From Chlorops oryzae (taxonomy: Eukaryota > Arthropoda > Insecta > Diptera > Chloropidae): 64,000 bases of DNA. The translations under genes were made by a program, and so were the position numbers. Positions 22,471 through 34,946 of this stretch are shown one piece after another. The first letter of the stretch is position 1. Every line of letters begins with the position of its first letter. Below the pieces are notes generated by a model that was not told where the DNA came from, did not search any database, and was given only the letters and a program-made list of their open reading frames with translations. Location of the stretch: NCBI GenBank assembly GCA_020466095.1, contig CM035806.1, forward strand, positions 128,368,856 to 128,432,855, written 5' to 3'.

Positions 22471-22730
22471 TAGTGCTGCCATATTTGGGTAAATATTCTC
22501 TTCTTATGAAGAAGCATTTTTCGGTTTCCGAAATAATATAAAAAGCTAAGTTATTAAGTATTTAATACGAAAAAATTTAGAGAATAGCAGACACTTTTTA
22601 AAAAAACGACCTTTGCACCAACATGGCCGATAAGCCGTGATAATAAATTATTTCTCTTATTTCAGAACTTAGGGGATTTTTAATTTAGATTGTAGGTATG
22701 TATTTCAAAATATTTTTTCTGGCAGCACTG
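22471..22730. mobile_element. hAT MITE, TAGTGCTGCCA / TGGCAGCACTG termini
   Basis: A 260-bp element starting 16 bp after the previous one ends. Flanks CATAAAAA and TATAAAAC match at 6 of 8 positions, a worn target duplication. Interior has no ORF. Confidence 0.7.
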
Positions 22731-23097
22731 TATAAAACCAGTTTCTGGTGCTCCTTCAAATGTCGCAGAGACATTTTTTACTAAAATGAACACGAAGGAG
22801 ACACCAAAAGAGCATTCACCGTGTCGCTAGGTTGTCTTGTCGCATAATATGAACGGCGACTTACAATCTGTCCAAACATTTCCGGCAGCACTGATTCGCC
22901 GCATTAATTCCAGCATTTTTCCAAGCAACACTATAATTAGCAGCTGACAGCTGTTTACCCTTCGGCGGTTTTTAAAATATATGTGTTCGTTTTATTGTTC
23001 GGTAGAAAATGTTGGGTAAGTCACACGGAACTGCGTTAAAGGTAATCGAACTAAATGATGAAATCGCATAATAGAACAAAAGCAAAACAGACCAAGA
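22731..23097 (+). other. Upstream and 5' untranslated region of Bmcp
   Basis: Contains the word CAGCTGACAGCTG near 22942-22953 and a possible donor GTTGGGTAAGTC at 23010-23022. The latter could mark an untranslated first exon, but no transcription start is clear from sequence alone. Confidence 0.4.
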
Positions 23098-26000
23098 ATG
23101 GATATACAAGATTGGAAACCCTTCGCTTACGGTGGAATCGCGTCCCTAACCGCTGAGTGCGGTGAGTGATTTGTTAATAATAATTCCATAGCTTAGCAGA
23201 ATAAAACATAGAAATACTTTTGAAAACAGTCCAATTGTTAGAGGTAAAGTTAGGATCCTTGCCTACATTTTAATGGATTGCCTAAAATTAGGCGCCTTTG
23301 GCTTCATTTTTAAAGTAGCGCCACCGCACTAACTATCCAAAACAATATTTATTTAACAAGAATAACTCGAAACAAATGACAGACACCGATGGTGTCGATA
23401 GTGCAGCTGCATGAATATCGCGCTAAGATTTAAATAACTTTGGTGATTGGGGCTACACTAACCGTTCGACCAAAATCTGGATCATAATATTCATGCTTGC
23501 AGACAATAAGAAAGATTATTATCTATCGAAAAAAAAAATTTATACCTAATGAGAATGTGTTAATGTGTACATACGTATATGCATCAGCATTTACGTAAGC
23601 TGTCATCCGAAAAGGTGACGAGAACATTTTCTTCATAGGCATACATACATATCGTCGGCTTAAAGTGTAAACCTGCTAAGTCCACTTTTAACCGATTCCG
23701 ATTTTTCGATGTCATTCGATAGAAAAAAGCACACTGCATCGTCAGGAAAAAAAATCTTTTTTAATTTCAAATTCTAAATACGGAGAAATTGGTTATGAGT
23801 AAAACTGCTAAGTCCAACTTTGGTCAAAGTTCACAGTTAACACCAACAAGTGACTCCAAGTAGACTTTGTATGGTGCACAAAATCGAATTTAGAACAGAC
23901 TTCATATAGGAACAAAATAAACCATCCATATTTTGGGTCTCCTTCCCTACTTTGAAGTCTTGAAAAAAAGTGTTTTTTGTTTACCCTGTAAAGTTTTGAA
24001 ATTGTTAGTTAGCAGGCTTACACTTTAAGCCGACGATATAAGAATTGCCCGCTTCAAATCATCGTCGGTTTTGCTATTCAAATTCTTCATTGCACTCAAA
24101 TCATTCCGATTTAACCATTCCCCGATTGTCAGAAAGTGGTTTTTTTCTTGAATTTTCGGTGATGCTCACGATACTGTAGTAATGGTTGTCTTTTACTACG
24201 CTATGTTTTCAAATTTTGATTTAAATCAAATGTATTTCTTATGCTATGTTATGCTTGTGCTATGGGTTGGAAAATTTATTTTCCCATTTAATATATTCCC
24301 TCTCACTACGTAAGTAAATCGTAGTCGACGTCGACTCTATTTTTTAACCGGCGTTGAACGCTTCGAGACAAAATTCTTTCCTTCAAGTAACTTAAGTTAA
24401 AGATCTTTCAGTGAAAATGACGCTTTTAACTAAAATATGTCTACTGAATTTATTTAGGCGCTATTAATGATGACGACTTTAAAAATGGAGTCGTCAACGA
24501 CTACGACTTACATACGTATTAAGGGGGATTTATACACAAGTGAATATACTATGTCAATTATTGAAAAACTTTCAGGTACTTTCCCCATCGATACAACGAA
24601 AACACGCCTGCAAATTCAAGGTCAAAGAATCGACCAGCAGTATGCAAAATTGCGCTATCATGGAATGACGGATGCATTTATCAAAATCTTTCGCGAAGAA
24701 GGTCCACGTGCACTTTACTCTGGGTATGTTTGGCGGGCGGAAGCAAATAATTCGGTTCGTGGGGGTGGTTGAATGTTAAGTGCATTTAATTACACCAATT
24801 AGATGGTTTCTTTTTTTTTTTTTTTTGCTGCTGCATTTCTGTTGCTATGGATATAGTCGAAGCAGTTGATACGCTTGTTTACACGTTTCCAGTGTGTAGA
24901 TAATGAATTGCTTGTGCGCTCTCTACTCGGCCTTTTTGATAGTTTTTTAGTTTTATATTGTGCTATGGATTAAATGACGTAAACACACTGGCGCGTTTGG
25001 TTGGCATTAATAAAATAAATCGAAATGAGTCCACGACACATGGCTCGCAAAGAAAAAGAGAAACATCAATGAATTCCAATGATGAATGAATGCATGGAAA
25101 ACCAACCGGAATCGAAACGCGATCTTATTATGTTATACGATATAAATGTACACCATAAGTGTAAAAATCAGTACTCAGTCAATGAGCGATAATCGTGAGA
25201 GCCACAATATATGGCAATTACCGGCGGGAATTTACTACGCTAGACGATAGCGTTTTTTGATAAGCGATAAGACGGAGCATTTGCGAAATTGCCGGTAAAA
25301 TCTGATTGGAGAATTTAAAAATTGGTTTAAACGTAAAGACGCTGATGAGCGCGACTAGCTTTATCATTTTGCAGAGTTTCTTAAAAAAACCGAAAAAAAA
25401 TGTAAACTTTTAAGCAAAAGTTTTTGAAAATTTCCAATCGAAAGGTTAAAGAACATTTTTTCCCCCAATATTATTTAACTTTCAGTATTGGGCCGGCACT
25501 ATTAAGACAAGCCACTTATGGTACTATTAAATTTGGAACTTATTATACCTTGAAGAAATTTGCAAGTCAAAATGGCTTACTGAATGATGGGAAATCTGTC
25601 GGGAAGGAAAGCATTTGGACGAATGTGCTGTGTGCGGCGACAGCTGGTGCAGTCTCATCGGCTATTGCCAATCCGACGGATGTGTTAAAAGTACGAATGC
25701 AAGTTCATGGCCGAGGGACACAACAGAAAGGTCTAGTCGGTTGCTTTGCTGAAATATATAAGTACGAAGGGCTTCGAGGTCTGTGGAGAGGTGTTGGACC
25801 AACAGCTCAACGTGCAATTGTCATAGCATCTGTAGAATTACCAGTTTATGACTTTTGTAAGCTTCAGTTAATGGGAGCGCTTGGTGATGACATAGCAAAT
25901 CATTTTATGTGAGTAATGGAATTTTCTTAAAAATCATAGACTTTTAACATGAATGTAAATGTCTTCCATTAATTTCCGTTTAGCTCTAGTCTTATTGCCA

Positions 26001-26421
26001 GCCTTTGTACAGCTTTGGCCTCAACGCCAATTGATGTTGTTAGGGTGAGTCGTGCGATGAATATATCCCTATCAGAGAAATTATATTATTTATGGTCTAC
26101 TTAATGTTTTTCCTTAAAGACGCGAGTTATGAATCAAAAGAATATTACGCGTCCCAATGGCATGGCAGCGGCAGCGACCGCAAGCACGACAAAGGCAAAG
26201 CTCTATACTGGAAGTTTCGATTGCGCACTACAGGTTAGTAGATTTGAACTTGCATAGTGAATTGTACGTATAAACAAATCATCGTTTTTTCTTTGATTAT
26301 TTAGACAGTGCGAAATGAAGGCCTACTTGCTCTTTATAAGGGCTTCATACCAACAGTCGTCCGAATGGGGCCATGGAATATTATTTTCTTCATAACGTAC
26401 GAGAAGTTAAAAAAATACTAA
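23098..26421 (+). CDS. Bmcp: Brain mitochondrial carrier protein (SLC25 / UCP5-like), six coding exons
   Basis: Coding exons read 23098-23161, 24576-24723, 25486-25908, 25984-26044, 26120-26233 and 26305-26421. All introns are GT-AG, and 927 nt give 308 aa plus stop. The start is [13 protein letters not shown], with no upstream in-frame alternative. The protein is an inner mitochondrial membrane solute carrier of the uncoupling-protein-like branch (Drosophila Bmcp, vertebrate UCP5/SLC25A14), with three ~100-residue repeats and about six transmembrane helices. The carrier signature P-x-[DE]-x-x-[KR] appears three times: FPIDTTK (P25), NPTDVLK (P134) and TPIDVVR (P227). [19 protein letters not shown] and the final [17 protein letters not shown] are typical of the family. 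All charged gate residues are kept, so it should be functional. Intron 1 (1.4 kb) contains a MITE and a second repeat. The name is given with high confidence; the substrate is not established by sequence. Confidence 0.95.
23652..24036. mobile_element. MITE in Bmcp intron 1, TCGTCGGCTTAAAGTGTAA termini
   Basis: TCGTCGGCTTAAAGTGTAA and its inverse, followed by (A/G)CCTGCTAA, bound 385 bp flanked by TA. The centre holds a second set of CTGCTAAGTCCA words. No ORF. The terminal TCGTCG resembles the element at 20611. Confidence 0.8.
24312..24530 (+). repeat. Dispersed repeat in Bmcp intron 1, also at 32449
   Basis: The stretch from GTCGACTCTATTTTTTAAC through CGCTTCGAGACAAAA, AACTTAAGTTAAAGATCTT and TTATTTAGGCG to TAAGGGGGATT is clearly homologous to 32449-32640. 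Both copies are bounded by roughly inverted CTTA(C/T)... GACTT sequences, so it may be a small TIR element. No ORF. Confidence 0.65.
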
Positions 26422-26514
26422 ACGAAGAACTAGGAATCCTTTTAGTTAAATGTGGTAACAGTTATATCAAGCTAAGAAATCCCCAATATTTTTTAGACTC
26501 CAGGTAAAGCATAA

Positions 26515-27053
<539 letters not shown>

Positions 27054-27359
27054 ATAAAAACCAAGGTGTATTTAATAAGGTGATAGCAGTTCTACAACAA
27101 GTACAACTCGACAAAAACAACAGCGAGGCTTTTGTTGTGCCGAGAACGACCAAATGTCAAATATGTATGTTGTTGTGAGTACAGAAATGTCAATATCAAC
27201 TAATGTATAAAAAAAAAAACAAATTTGTAAACAAACAACATATGTGACATTTAAATCTGAGTTTTAAAAATAAAATCAACAAAAAAAAGCGAAAAATAAT
27301 AAAATAAGAAGACATATGTGCTAGTGCTACCACCTTATTAAATATACCTTGGTTTTTAT
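27054..27359. mobile_element. MITE, AAAAACCAAGGT(G/A)TATTT termini
   Basis: ATAAAAACCAAGGTGTATTT(AATAAGGTG) and its inverse at 27330-27359 bound about 306 bp with no ORF. Flanking bases are A/T-rich and no target duplication is certain. Confidence 0.75.
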
Positions 27360-29130
27360 ATAGTTTTTACATCTATATATGACAAAAAAAATATAACAAA
27401 GATAAAAGTGAAACCAAAAATTTTCAATGTAAGTCCTTGTAATGGTAAAAATTTGCCAAAAGCATCGTATAATATACATAAGGAGATCGATCTTGCATTT
27501 TGCAAAGTTTAAGTGATAATAAAAATAATTCGAGATAATTTATTTTTACATTTAAGTGACTAAACACATTCGAGACAAATGAAATACTGTTATAAATCCA
27601 AAACTCGAATTTCTACAACTGGAATTTTTCTATAACCTGAGTGGCAGCGGATAGAAATAACATTTACAGACAGTTTAACGATGAACCGCAAGTTCGAGCA
27701 ATTCTCTAGATATAATGGCGATTCCTACTCTATGAAAATTAGACTGTGTGTACATTTGTGCTCGGTATGTCTCAAGATATTTCAAATGAGTCATTTTCGA
27801 ACGAAAGGGTTATTCATTCGCCCTTTTGCCGTCCTCTATTCTTTTTGAATAATTAACTTAAAAAAATACATTTTTAACATGCATTTTCATTCAAAATGCC
27901 ACCTTCTCAATCAATAATGATAAAAAAAAAAATTGATAGAGTTTGAAATTCAAACTTTGAATTAAAGATTTTAATATTCAGGTCGTTTTCTTGAGTGTCC
28001 AGCTGCACTCAGAAAAGCAAGACAAATCATAGCACAGCCAATTGATTTGATCCATCCATCACATTTGAAAAGTAGAAAGAAATGACCGAAAACATATTTT
28101 TCTCACGTCCTCTTGTGCTATGCGACTGATTGAAACTATAATCTTTCTTACAAAATTTAAATCGCATCTCAAAATTTTCATTATAAAGAAAATTTCAAGC
28201 GTAATCCAAAAGGTTACTATCATTTCTACGATTAAGAAATGCTCCTTCATAGAAAAAATGCCTCATTTGACCGGAATTTATTCATTTATGAATGCTCTTC
28301 TATTAAAAAATTTTAATCAATTGCAAAATTTAACTTTAACTTTTAAGTATTTAACAAAGTGTTGCGTTTAGCTTTGTTCAAACGTCTTTGATGGACACAA
28401 AATCTCTATAAAAATTGGCAATCTCAACAAACTAATTGTATTCATGGTATAAATGCTATTGATAACAAAAGAAAAAAAAAATCCGTTTCTTCCCACAGGA
28501 ACGAAATAAAATTAAGAAAAATAAATGATATTGTCTTTAAAAGGCTTGCAAAGTTTTCTATAAAAGTCACATGATCCTTGGATACGATGTATTTAATTAT
28601 TTTGTCATTTGAAATAAATGAACTTTAACTGTTTAAATAGTTTTTGTTTTTTAACGATTAATAACATTGGGGACACATTTTTTAGATGAAAGTCTTGCCA
28701 CAAAAGCCAAAGTAGCAAATTCAGATAGCAATCTTCATCCTGAGTTCAAAAATAATATGGACATTTTTCTTTCATCCTTCGTTTCCAAGAAAAATGCGAA
28801 TTCATTTATTTTAAGTATAACTCTTTTTCGCCACAAATGTACTCAAAATTAGCATTTTAATTAATTTATCAGTGGATATGTGATCCAAAAATATAAGATA
28901 TTATTCCGAAATCAAAAATCTAAAAAATTTTCTCGAATTTGTGGTCTTTAATGTGGCTCAAATTTGGAAAATTGTGATTTTTACCAAAAAAAAAAAAAAA
29001 AAAAACTAAAAAATTTTGCTCTTTCAATGGATTTATCTCGATCAGAATTTGGGTTGTAGTCAAAATCTTCACTTAGGATCGAGGAATAATCAATTTTGTG
29101 CAAATGTTTCTAAACATGAAAGTTTTCTAA
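27360..29130. other. AT-rich non-coding stretch
   Basis: About 1.8 kb without recognisable coding frame, paired termini or tandem structure. Many poly-A/T runs, e.g. 28985-29005. Possibly partly Bmcp 3' region. Confidence 0.4.
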
Positions 29131-30120
29131 GGGTACCTGCACACGAGCGGTTGTTCGCGGCGCAGCGCGGCGCGTTGCGTTACGGAGCGTTTCAAAGTAC
29201 ACAGAAATGAATGGAAGCCTTCATGAGCGTGGTGCGGCGATGAGCGTTGACTAGCGGCAAATTTTCGCCGCTCGAGTTTCTCTGCGCCGCAGCGGCAACG
29301 CTTCGGTTTTGCGTTGTAGAAGTATTCGTTGTATGTATTTTTGGATGTAAAAAATGAAAAATATCGCGACAAACGTTATAAAAGGACTGCTTGCGGGAAG
29401 ATGGACGCTATTTTCACCGAAAAATTTTTAATTCGATTTTAACCCTCTATCATAATATATGAAATAAGTGGAAAAAAATGTTTTTTCGTGTCCAAGGGTT
29501 TTATTAACCCTTGTCTGCATGAAATATTGAATAATTCGGACAAAATTTTTTTCGCTATAAAAAGGTTCGTTAACCCTTTACTGCATTATAAATCAAAATA
29601 TCGGCGAACAGTTTTTCCCCACACTAAATTGTTTTATTTAAGTTTAAAAAATAATTATATATCTTTTTCCATCAAATTATTTTTTGTCAGAAACCATATA
29701 TGGTTTCGTATGCAATAGAGGGTTAATTTCATATATACATAATTACATATGTATGAATTGTTTTATAAAACTGATTATTCAGGTGTGAAAAATGGCTCCA
29801 ATGCCAAACGGCCCCAAAATGAAAATGAAAAAAGGCCCCAAAGTTTTATACTGAAAACAACAACACTAGTTTTAGGGCGATTTTTCATTTTTTTAATGGG
29901 GTCATTTTTCTTTTTTGTTTGGGGTTATTTGTCGTTATGCAAAATAACCCTAAATGTTTCGTTTTAATTCAAAAAATATCAATTTTTTGCTCTGTTTCCA
30001 TAATTGAAACGATACTGAAACTATAACGCGCCGCGGCGTGTGAAGAGTCGCTATTTTTATCATTCGCGGCGTTACCGCGCGGTGCCGCACCGCAGACCTG
30101 CCGCCCGTGTGCAGGTAGCC
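29131..30120. mobile_element. TIR element, GG(G/C)TACCTGCACACG termini, TAA target
   Basis: Inverted ends GGGTACCTGCACACGAGCGG / (inverse) GGCTACCTGCACACGGGCGG bound 990 bp. Both flanks are TAA (29128-29130, 30121-30123), the PIF/Harbinger target. Subterminal regions are unusually GC-rich (GCGGCGCAGCGCGGCGCG, CGCGCCGCGGCG) against an A/T-rich centre. No transposase ORF. A piggyBac-like MITE is nested at 29443-29722. Confidence 0.8.
29443..29722. mobile_element. piggyBac-like MITE with TTAA target
   Basis: CCCTCTAT...ATAGAGGG termini, 280 bp, are flanked on both sides by TTAA (29439-29442 and 29723-29726), the specific target of piggyBac. No ORF; TTAACCC words repeat inside. Confidence 0.75.
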
Positions 30121-30545
30121 TAATGGTTCGCACGTCGCTCATTATACCTATAATCACATATGCTTCAGTAGTCTGGTTGCATAGGACGGCTAGGAAAACT
30201 AACTGCTCCTTGCTAAACAAACTACAAAGATCTGTTTAGGGATCACCGGTGCAATGAGCACCACACCAGGTGGTGCCTTAAATACCCTTCTAAACCTGCT
30301 CCCCTTGGATATTTATGTCAAAAGGGATGCAATGAAGGCATCGTGCAGACTCCAGGCAAACGGAGTCTGGCACAAACAGCACCTAACAGGTAATGGTCTG
30401 ATTCGCAAGGTTCTGCACGAACAATGCCAATTGTTCAGGTTACTAGCGATGATACCACACCTAATGTAGCCTTCGGTAGAAGATTTGGAGTAATTTTTCC
30501 TGAGCGGACTCTTTGGAGTGATCCAGATAGGCAAAGCTCGATATT
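30121..30545 (+). pseudogene. Non-LTR retrotransposon RT thumb fragment
   Basis: The plus strand reads PIITYASVVWLHRTARKTNC, then LLNKLQRS, then GITGAMSTTPGGALNTLLNL, then LPLDIYVKRDAMKASCRLQA. This is the conserved region after the RT palm in RNase H-bearing non-LTR elements. A stop or frameshift occurs after LLNKLQRSV (about 30235). The fragment begins directly at the right end of the TIR element and has no RT or RNase H of its own. Confidence 0.75.
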
Positions 30546-31964
30546 TAACTTTACTTTCTTAGGCCCTAACTTATACATATATTTGATGAATTTTGGTTTG
30601 TTATTTCGTCTCTGCACGGGGAATCACGTCCTACCACGTTAATGAAAGGGAAAATGCTGGAGCGGAGCAGACCGAGAGAGTTTACTTTTCGAATCCTAGC
30701 TACAATACTGAATTTCAAAGGGACTTATTTTTTTCTTTTCTATAGGTAAAGATCAATGCCTTCCATAGCACAATTATTTATGTAAAAAGTATCGAAGTAA
30801 CACATATCAATACTAACTTATGTAAACATGAATTAATTAAATATTTCCGTTTGCCCCTCCATTCAATCCGGCTTTATTGTGAGTTTGTCATTTTTGCAAA
30901 TAAAATTGATTAGGGTCATAAAATTTCTGGCGCCGTCTATCTGTACTTTACCATCCTCCACAAATCGAACTGACTCACACACAGTATGACCTTGTTCAAA
31001 GCAACAATCCTCGAGTATTGCAACACACCAAAAACACACACTGCTGACTCACAATCAGTAAAAACAACTTTAACCCTACGCTAACCTAACTGTCGCTAGT
31101 CCGACGAAACGACGTGCAAAAGAGAAATGACTTTTTTCTCACAAAATTAGATTGAATACGTTGTTTTTTTTTACAATCATTTAATGAGTTTAAGAATAGG
31201 AAAACGTTTTGTAAATTGACCACAATTATTTACTTATAAAAATACAGTAACTTTTCTTAGATCTCAAAAGAGCTAAACAGCGACATAACTTCGCCTGTTA
31301 TTACCTGTCAATCCGACGTATGGTTAGCTATTGAAGCCGGTGTTTTTGAAATTTTGATTTTCTTATGCCGCATAAGTTATGCGTATGCTAGGATCGTTTC
31401 GTATACTTACTTATGTACAATATACAATGTACCTCCCTATGGATGTGTTCTATACTTTTGAGTTTCAATTAAAAATGCGATATTTTCGAGAAATTCGACA
31501 AATAAAATTTATCTTCACAAATCGTTATTGTACAAATTTGGAAAATCAGCGAACTTCGGAAGTAGTGAAAAGTATTAAATTTTCGTGCTGGGTCATATGA
31601 CGTTAGTAAACCTTAACTCGCTCGAAGCTGATATGAACGCTTTGAGTTAAAGTATCGGGCTAAGGACTTAACCCCTATAGTGAGAACATAGCATAATGCT
31701 ATTAGGGTTTTAAAACAATTTTTGAATATAAATCAGTTTTATTCTATGTGCTCTTTAGAATTACAATAAGTAAAGCTCAATATCTCAGCGGCCAACAGTG
31801 CTTACCACCTATGTACAAAGTATACGAGACTGTAAACGACCTGAATATTAATAGCTACAAAGTATACCAGATTGTAGGCGAACTGCCCACCAATAGATTA
31901 CTTTATGTGGTGGTGGTAGGCGTTCATTCTATGAAATGGCCACGCTCGAAAAAAAAGTATACTA
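30546..31964. other. Unassigned non-coding stretch
   Basis: No persuasive coding frame or inverted termini. Contains AT-rich spacer and unique-looking sequence. Confidence 0.35.
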
Positions 31965-32334
31965 CACTGAAAAAATTGATTCTACGACACAATCGTCGTT
32001 CAATTTTCTACGACAAAAATCATTGACTTTACGATAAATGTCGTTGGATCTACGTCTAAAAAAAAGTCATCGTTGATTCTACGACACAATCGTCGTTCAA
32101 TTTTCTACGACAAAAATCGTTGATTTTATGATAAATTTCGTTTGATCTACGTCTTAAAAAAAGGCATCGTTGATTTAACGTGGTCCCCCGTTGATTCTAC
32201 ATCGACCGGTCGTTAAAATCAACGACTCAGATATCGATGATTATACGATATCTTGCAATTGGAGCTATTTCAATTGCAAATATCGTTGATTCTACGTTGA
32301 ATATCGTAGATTTTACTAGGGAATTTTTTGAGTG
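31965..32334. mobile_element. MITE with CACTGAAAAAA termini and internal tandem repeat
   Basis: CACTGAAAAAATTGATTCTA and right end TTTTTTGAGTG, flanked by TA on both sides, bound 370 bp. Inside is a direct repeat of about 100 bp (GATTCTACGACACAATCGTC... at 31978 and 32075) plus further ATCGTTGATT(C/T)(T/A)AC words up to 32310. Confidence 0.65.
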
Positions 32335-32448
32335 TAGGATGGTATATGAGGTCGTATGCATTATCGCCTACGGCCTACGAAATGTGTTACGGTTCATTGC
32401 TTCTGTAGGCAGCATTTGGCCGCTGGGATGTCCTAAAAATATTCCACC

Positions 32449-32640
32449 TTATTCCGAAAGTCGAAGTCGTCGTCGACTCTATTTTTTAACAATCGTTATT
32501 GTACGCTTCGAGACAAAAATCTTTCTTTCAAATAACTTAAGTTAAAGATCTTCCAGTGAAAATTACGCTTTTAATAAAAATATACTGATTTTATTTAGGC
32601 GGGATCAATAATAAGTGCGACTTTCGTAATAAGGGGGATT
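32449..32640 (+). repeat. Dispersed repeat, second copy of 24312-24530
   Basis: Homologous to the Bmcp intron repeat from GTCGACTCTATTTTTTAAC to TAATAAGGGGGATTA. CTTATTCCGAAAGTCG at its left is roughly inverted at CGACTTTCGTAATAAG on its right. Confidence 0.65.
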
Positions 32641-33830
32641 ATTTTTTTTTAGTTTTTTTAGTTTCCAATAAAACGAATTGATTTCTTTTCGGAAAAAATT
32701 CACAGTTTTTACCCCTTTTATAAGAACTGTTTTATTTTGTCGGTTTTCGCAACAACTTAGAGCGAGGTCACACTGTGTGTTGTATCTTCTGCCAATTATT
32801 TTCAACAGTCATTAAAAGAATTATAGGCTGGGACAATCCCAAGAAATTTGCATAAAAATTTCAATTTTCGGTAAACAACGTCGTGAATTCGACTTGACCT
32901 TCCAATATTGATTTTTTGTTGCTATTTTTATGAAAAAATTTTTTGCTTTCCCTGCTGTTTTCGTTGAACTTTTTTGCCATAAATAGATATACCTATTTCT
33001 TCATCTAGATATTTGTGTTTGAATTTTTTTGATACAAGTTCTTTTTAATTTATTTTATTGTATTTTGTTTTCAATTTTATATGATTATAAAAAAAAAAAA
33101 AAAAAAATTGTGGCAAAAGGCGTCGCCATGACGGCAACTTTCACAGACTTAAATCTCATCGCGATGCGAAATTAACATTTTGAGTTGTTTCCATTTTTAA
33201 CTTGACGTCACAGTCAAAAGACTCGAAATAATAATTTCTGAAAGTATTTGATTCAAAAAATAAAAAATGTGACCAAAATTGCTATAAAACAGGTGATTAT
33301 TCCAGAAAAAGCTTAGACAATAAAAGCAAAAGTATTGGTATGTCCACTTGGTTAGGTTTAGATCTCGTATTGGCGGTAATCTATGTATATATAGGCTCCG
33401 ATTTGTGTTTGAGGACAAATTGCATTTAAAATTCCATGATATATATACAATTTTAGAACACGTTTATATTTTAATGAAACTCTAAGGGTGGTAGCTATCA
33501 GCCCGGTTTAAGTAAATTCGTAGCTCTCGGTTAAATTTTCGTAGTTACCAAATCAATTAAACCTGGTTTATTACCCCATCAAAGCAGTCATAAATTTTAA
33601 GAATGAAAATGTTCGAAAATTCGAAGAGAGCAGAGAAAGCCTAACAAAAAACATATGTTTAAAAAAAATTCGAAATAAAAAAATACTTTTGTTCAAATTT
33701 TAACGTTTTTCCGTCGGCCTGCTAGTTTAAAAGAGTTTTCGAAAATAGCAAAAATCATATTTTTTGGGCTTAAATTTAAAAATGTTCGATACAATTTTCG
33801 CAAAACCTGGTGTGCCTAATACATATTGGG
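32641..33830. other. Unassigned non-coding stretch
   Basis: No gene recognised. Contains an A-run at 33090-33107 and an AT-rich spacer. Confidence 0.35.
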
Positions 33831-33987
33831 CAGTGCCGTAGCAATTCTGTTTTCCGTGAGGGCGAAAAATAATTTTCCCAATTTGCGTGGGGGGGAAAAA
33901 TTATTTTTTCAATTTTATTCATAGGCAAAAACAAAAATGCGTGGGGGGGAAAAGCCCCCTCTTGCCCTTATGGTTGCTACGGCACTG
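33831..33987. mobile_element. hAT MITE, CAGTGCCGTAGC termini, perfect 8-bp TSD
   Basis: CAGTGCCGTAGCAA... and the inverse TTGCTACGGCACTG bound 157 bp. ATATTGGG is duplicated exactly at 33823-33830 and 33988-33995. The centre has two GCGTGGGGGGGAAAA words. Confidence 0.9.
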
Positions 33988-34399
33988 ATATTGGGATAAT
34001 TTGCACTGGTTGCTAAGGTATGACTCGATAAGTGAGTGAAAAAAGTGAAAATATGAGAAAAAAATGGCCTTTCTGATTTCATAGGAGCCACAATTATAGT
34101 CGGAAGCTGGCGTTTAGGCACTTAAAATTTGCGCACGGTCTCCACCTTTCCAAATTAGGTCTATACGCTTAGGGAACGTGTCCAAACTACGTGACCCGTT
34201 TAGGGGGGAAGGGGGGGAAGGGGGTCCCGAAAGTACTACACTTGGTCACAGGGGGGAGGGGGGGGGGGTGGTTAGGTCTTCATCACGTAGTCTATTTGCT
34301 CTGGGAAAATCTTTACCTTTTTTGAGCTATATTCAAATTTTTGTGGGGGAATGTATAACACTGCGACCGGATCTAAAGGGTAGAGAAATACCCTACGAT

Positions 34400-34732
34400 A
34401 TGTACTGCCCATCTATTAAAGATGAAATTACTGGAATTACTTGCTCGAATTGTGGGCTATATTTTGCCTCCAAAAATTCCATGCACAACCACCGCAAGAA
34501 TGCGCATGGTGCTGTAGTTGACGACGTGTCTCGCGTGCGACCACATCGGGTCCTCGCCAGGAGACCAAAGGAGATTTTGTGTGTCGTTGGGGATATCGTG
34601 GAGTGGATAGAATTCGAGGCCGTCGATGACAAAATAATCGTGTCTGCAGAATCCGCTGACGCTCCCGTGATCTCCGACGTATCCGAGTGGATTGGTGCTG
34701 CCAACGTTTTTGTTGAAGATGTTTGTTGTTAA
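34400..34732 (+). CDS. C2H2 zinc-finger protein inside a TIR element (110 aa from first ATG)
   Basis: From the ATG at 34400 the frame reads MYCPSIKDEITGITCSNCG and goes on to a C2H2 finger: C-x2-C (CSNC), 12 residues, then H-x4-H (HNHRKNAH). After the finger come an Arg-rich stretch (RVRPHRVLARRPKE) and an acidic C-terminus (WIEFEAVDDKIIV...EDVCC). The frame is open further upstream to about 34178 without a Met, so an upstream exon or fusion is possible. It lies inside a TIR element, so DNA binding for transposition, or a captured host exon, are both possible. No transposase catalytic motifs are present. Confidence 0.5.
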   Translation: MYCPSIKDEITGITCSNCGLYFASKNSMHNHRKNAHGAVVDDVSRVRPHRVLARRPKEILCVVGDIVEWIEFEAVDDKIIVSAESADAPVISDVSEWIGAANVFVEDVCC

Positions 34733-34946
34733 TTTTGTTTTTCTTCATTATCTTTTGATTACCTTTTTAACCTTGTGATTACATTTTTTATGGCACGCAA
34801 TTTAATGTTTTTATTTGGCAAAAAAATATTATATAGGATACAATATTTATGCATTACTACGTGAAAAGTAGAGGGGGGGGGGGGGGGGGGGGGAGTGTTG
34901 GAATGTACTACGGATTTTCACCGAGGGGTGGGAGGGGGGTAAAAAG

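Larger units (their letters stand above)
17652..22865. repeat. Composite region bounded by inverted GTCGCCGTTCATATTA sequences
   Basis: GTCGCCGTTCATATTA at 17652 is inverted at about 22846-22862. Just inside, AGGCTGCGGCTATAGTAGAT... (17666-17697) is inverted at 21787-21818. GTTGTCTTGTCGCATAA at 22834 is inverted at about 21819-21840. This suggests two or more related elements, partly nested, whose ends were rearranged. Recognisable younger insertions fill most of the interior. The outer element is not identified. Confidence 0.5.
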
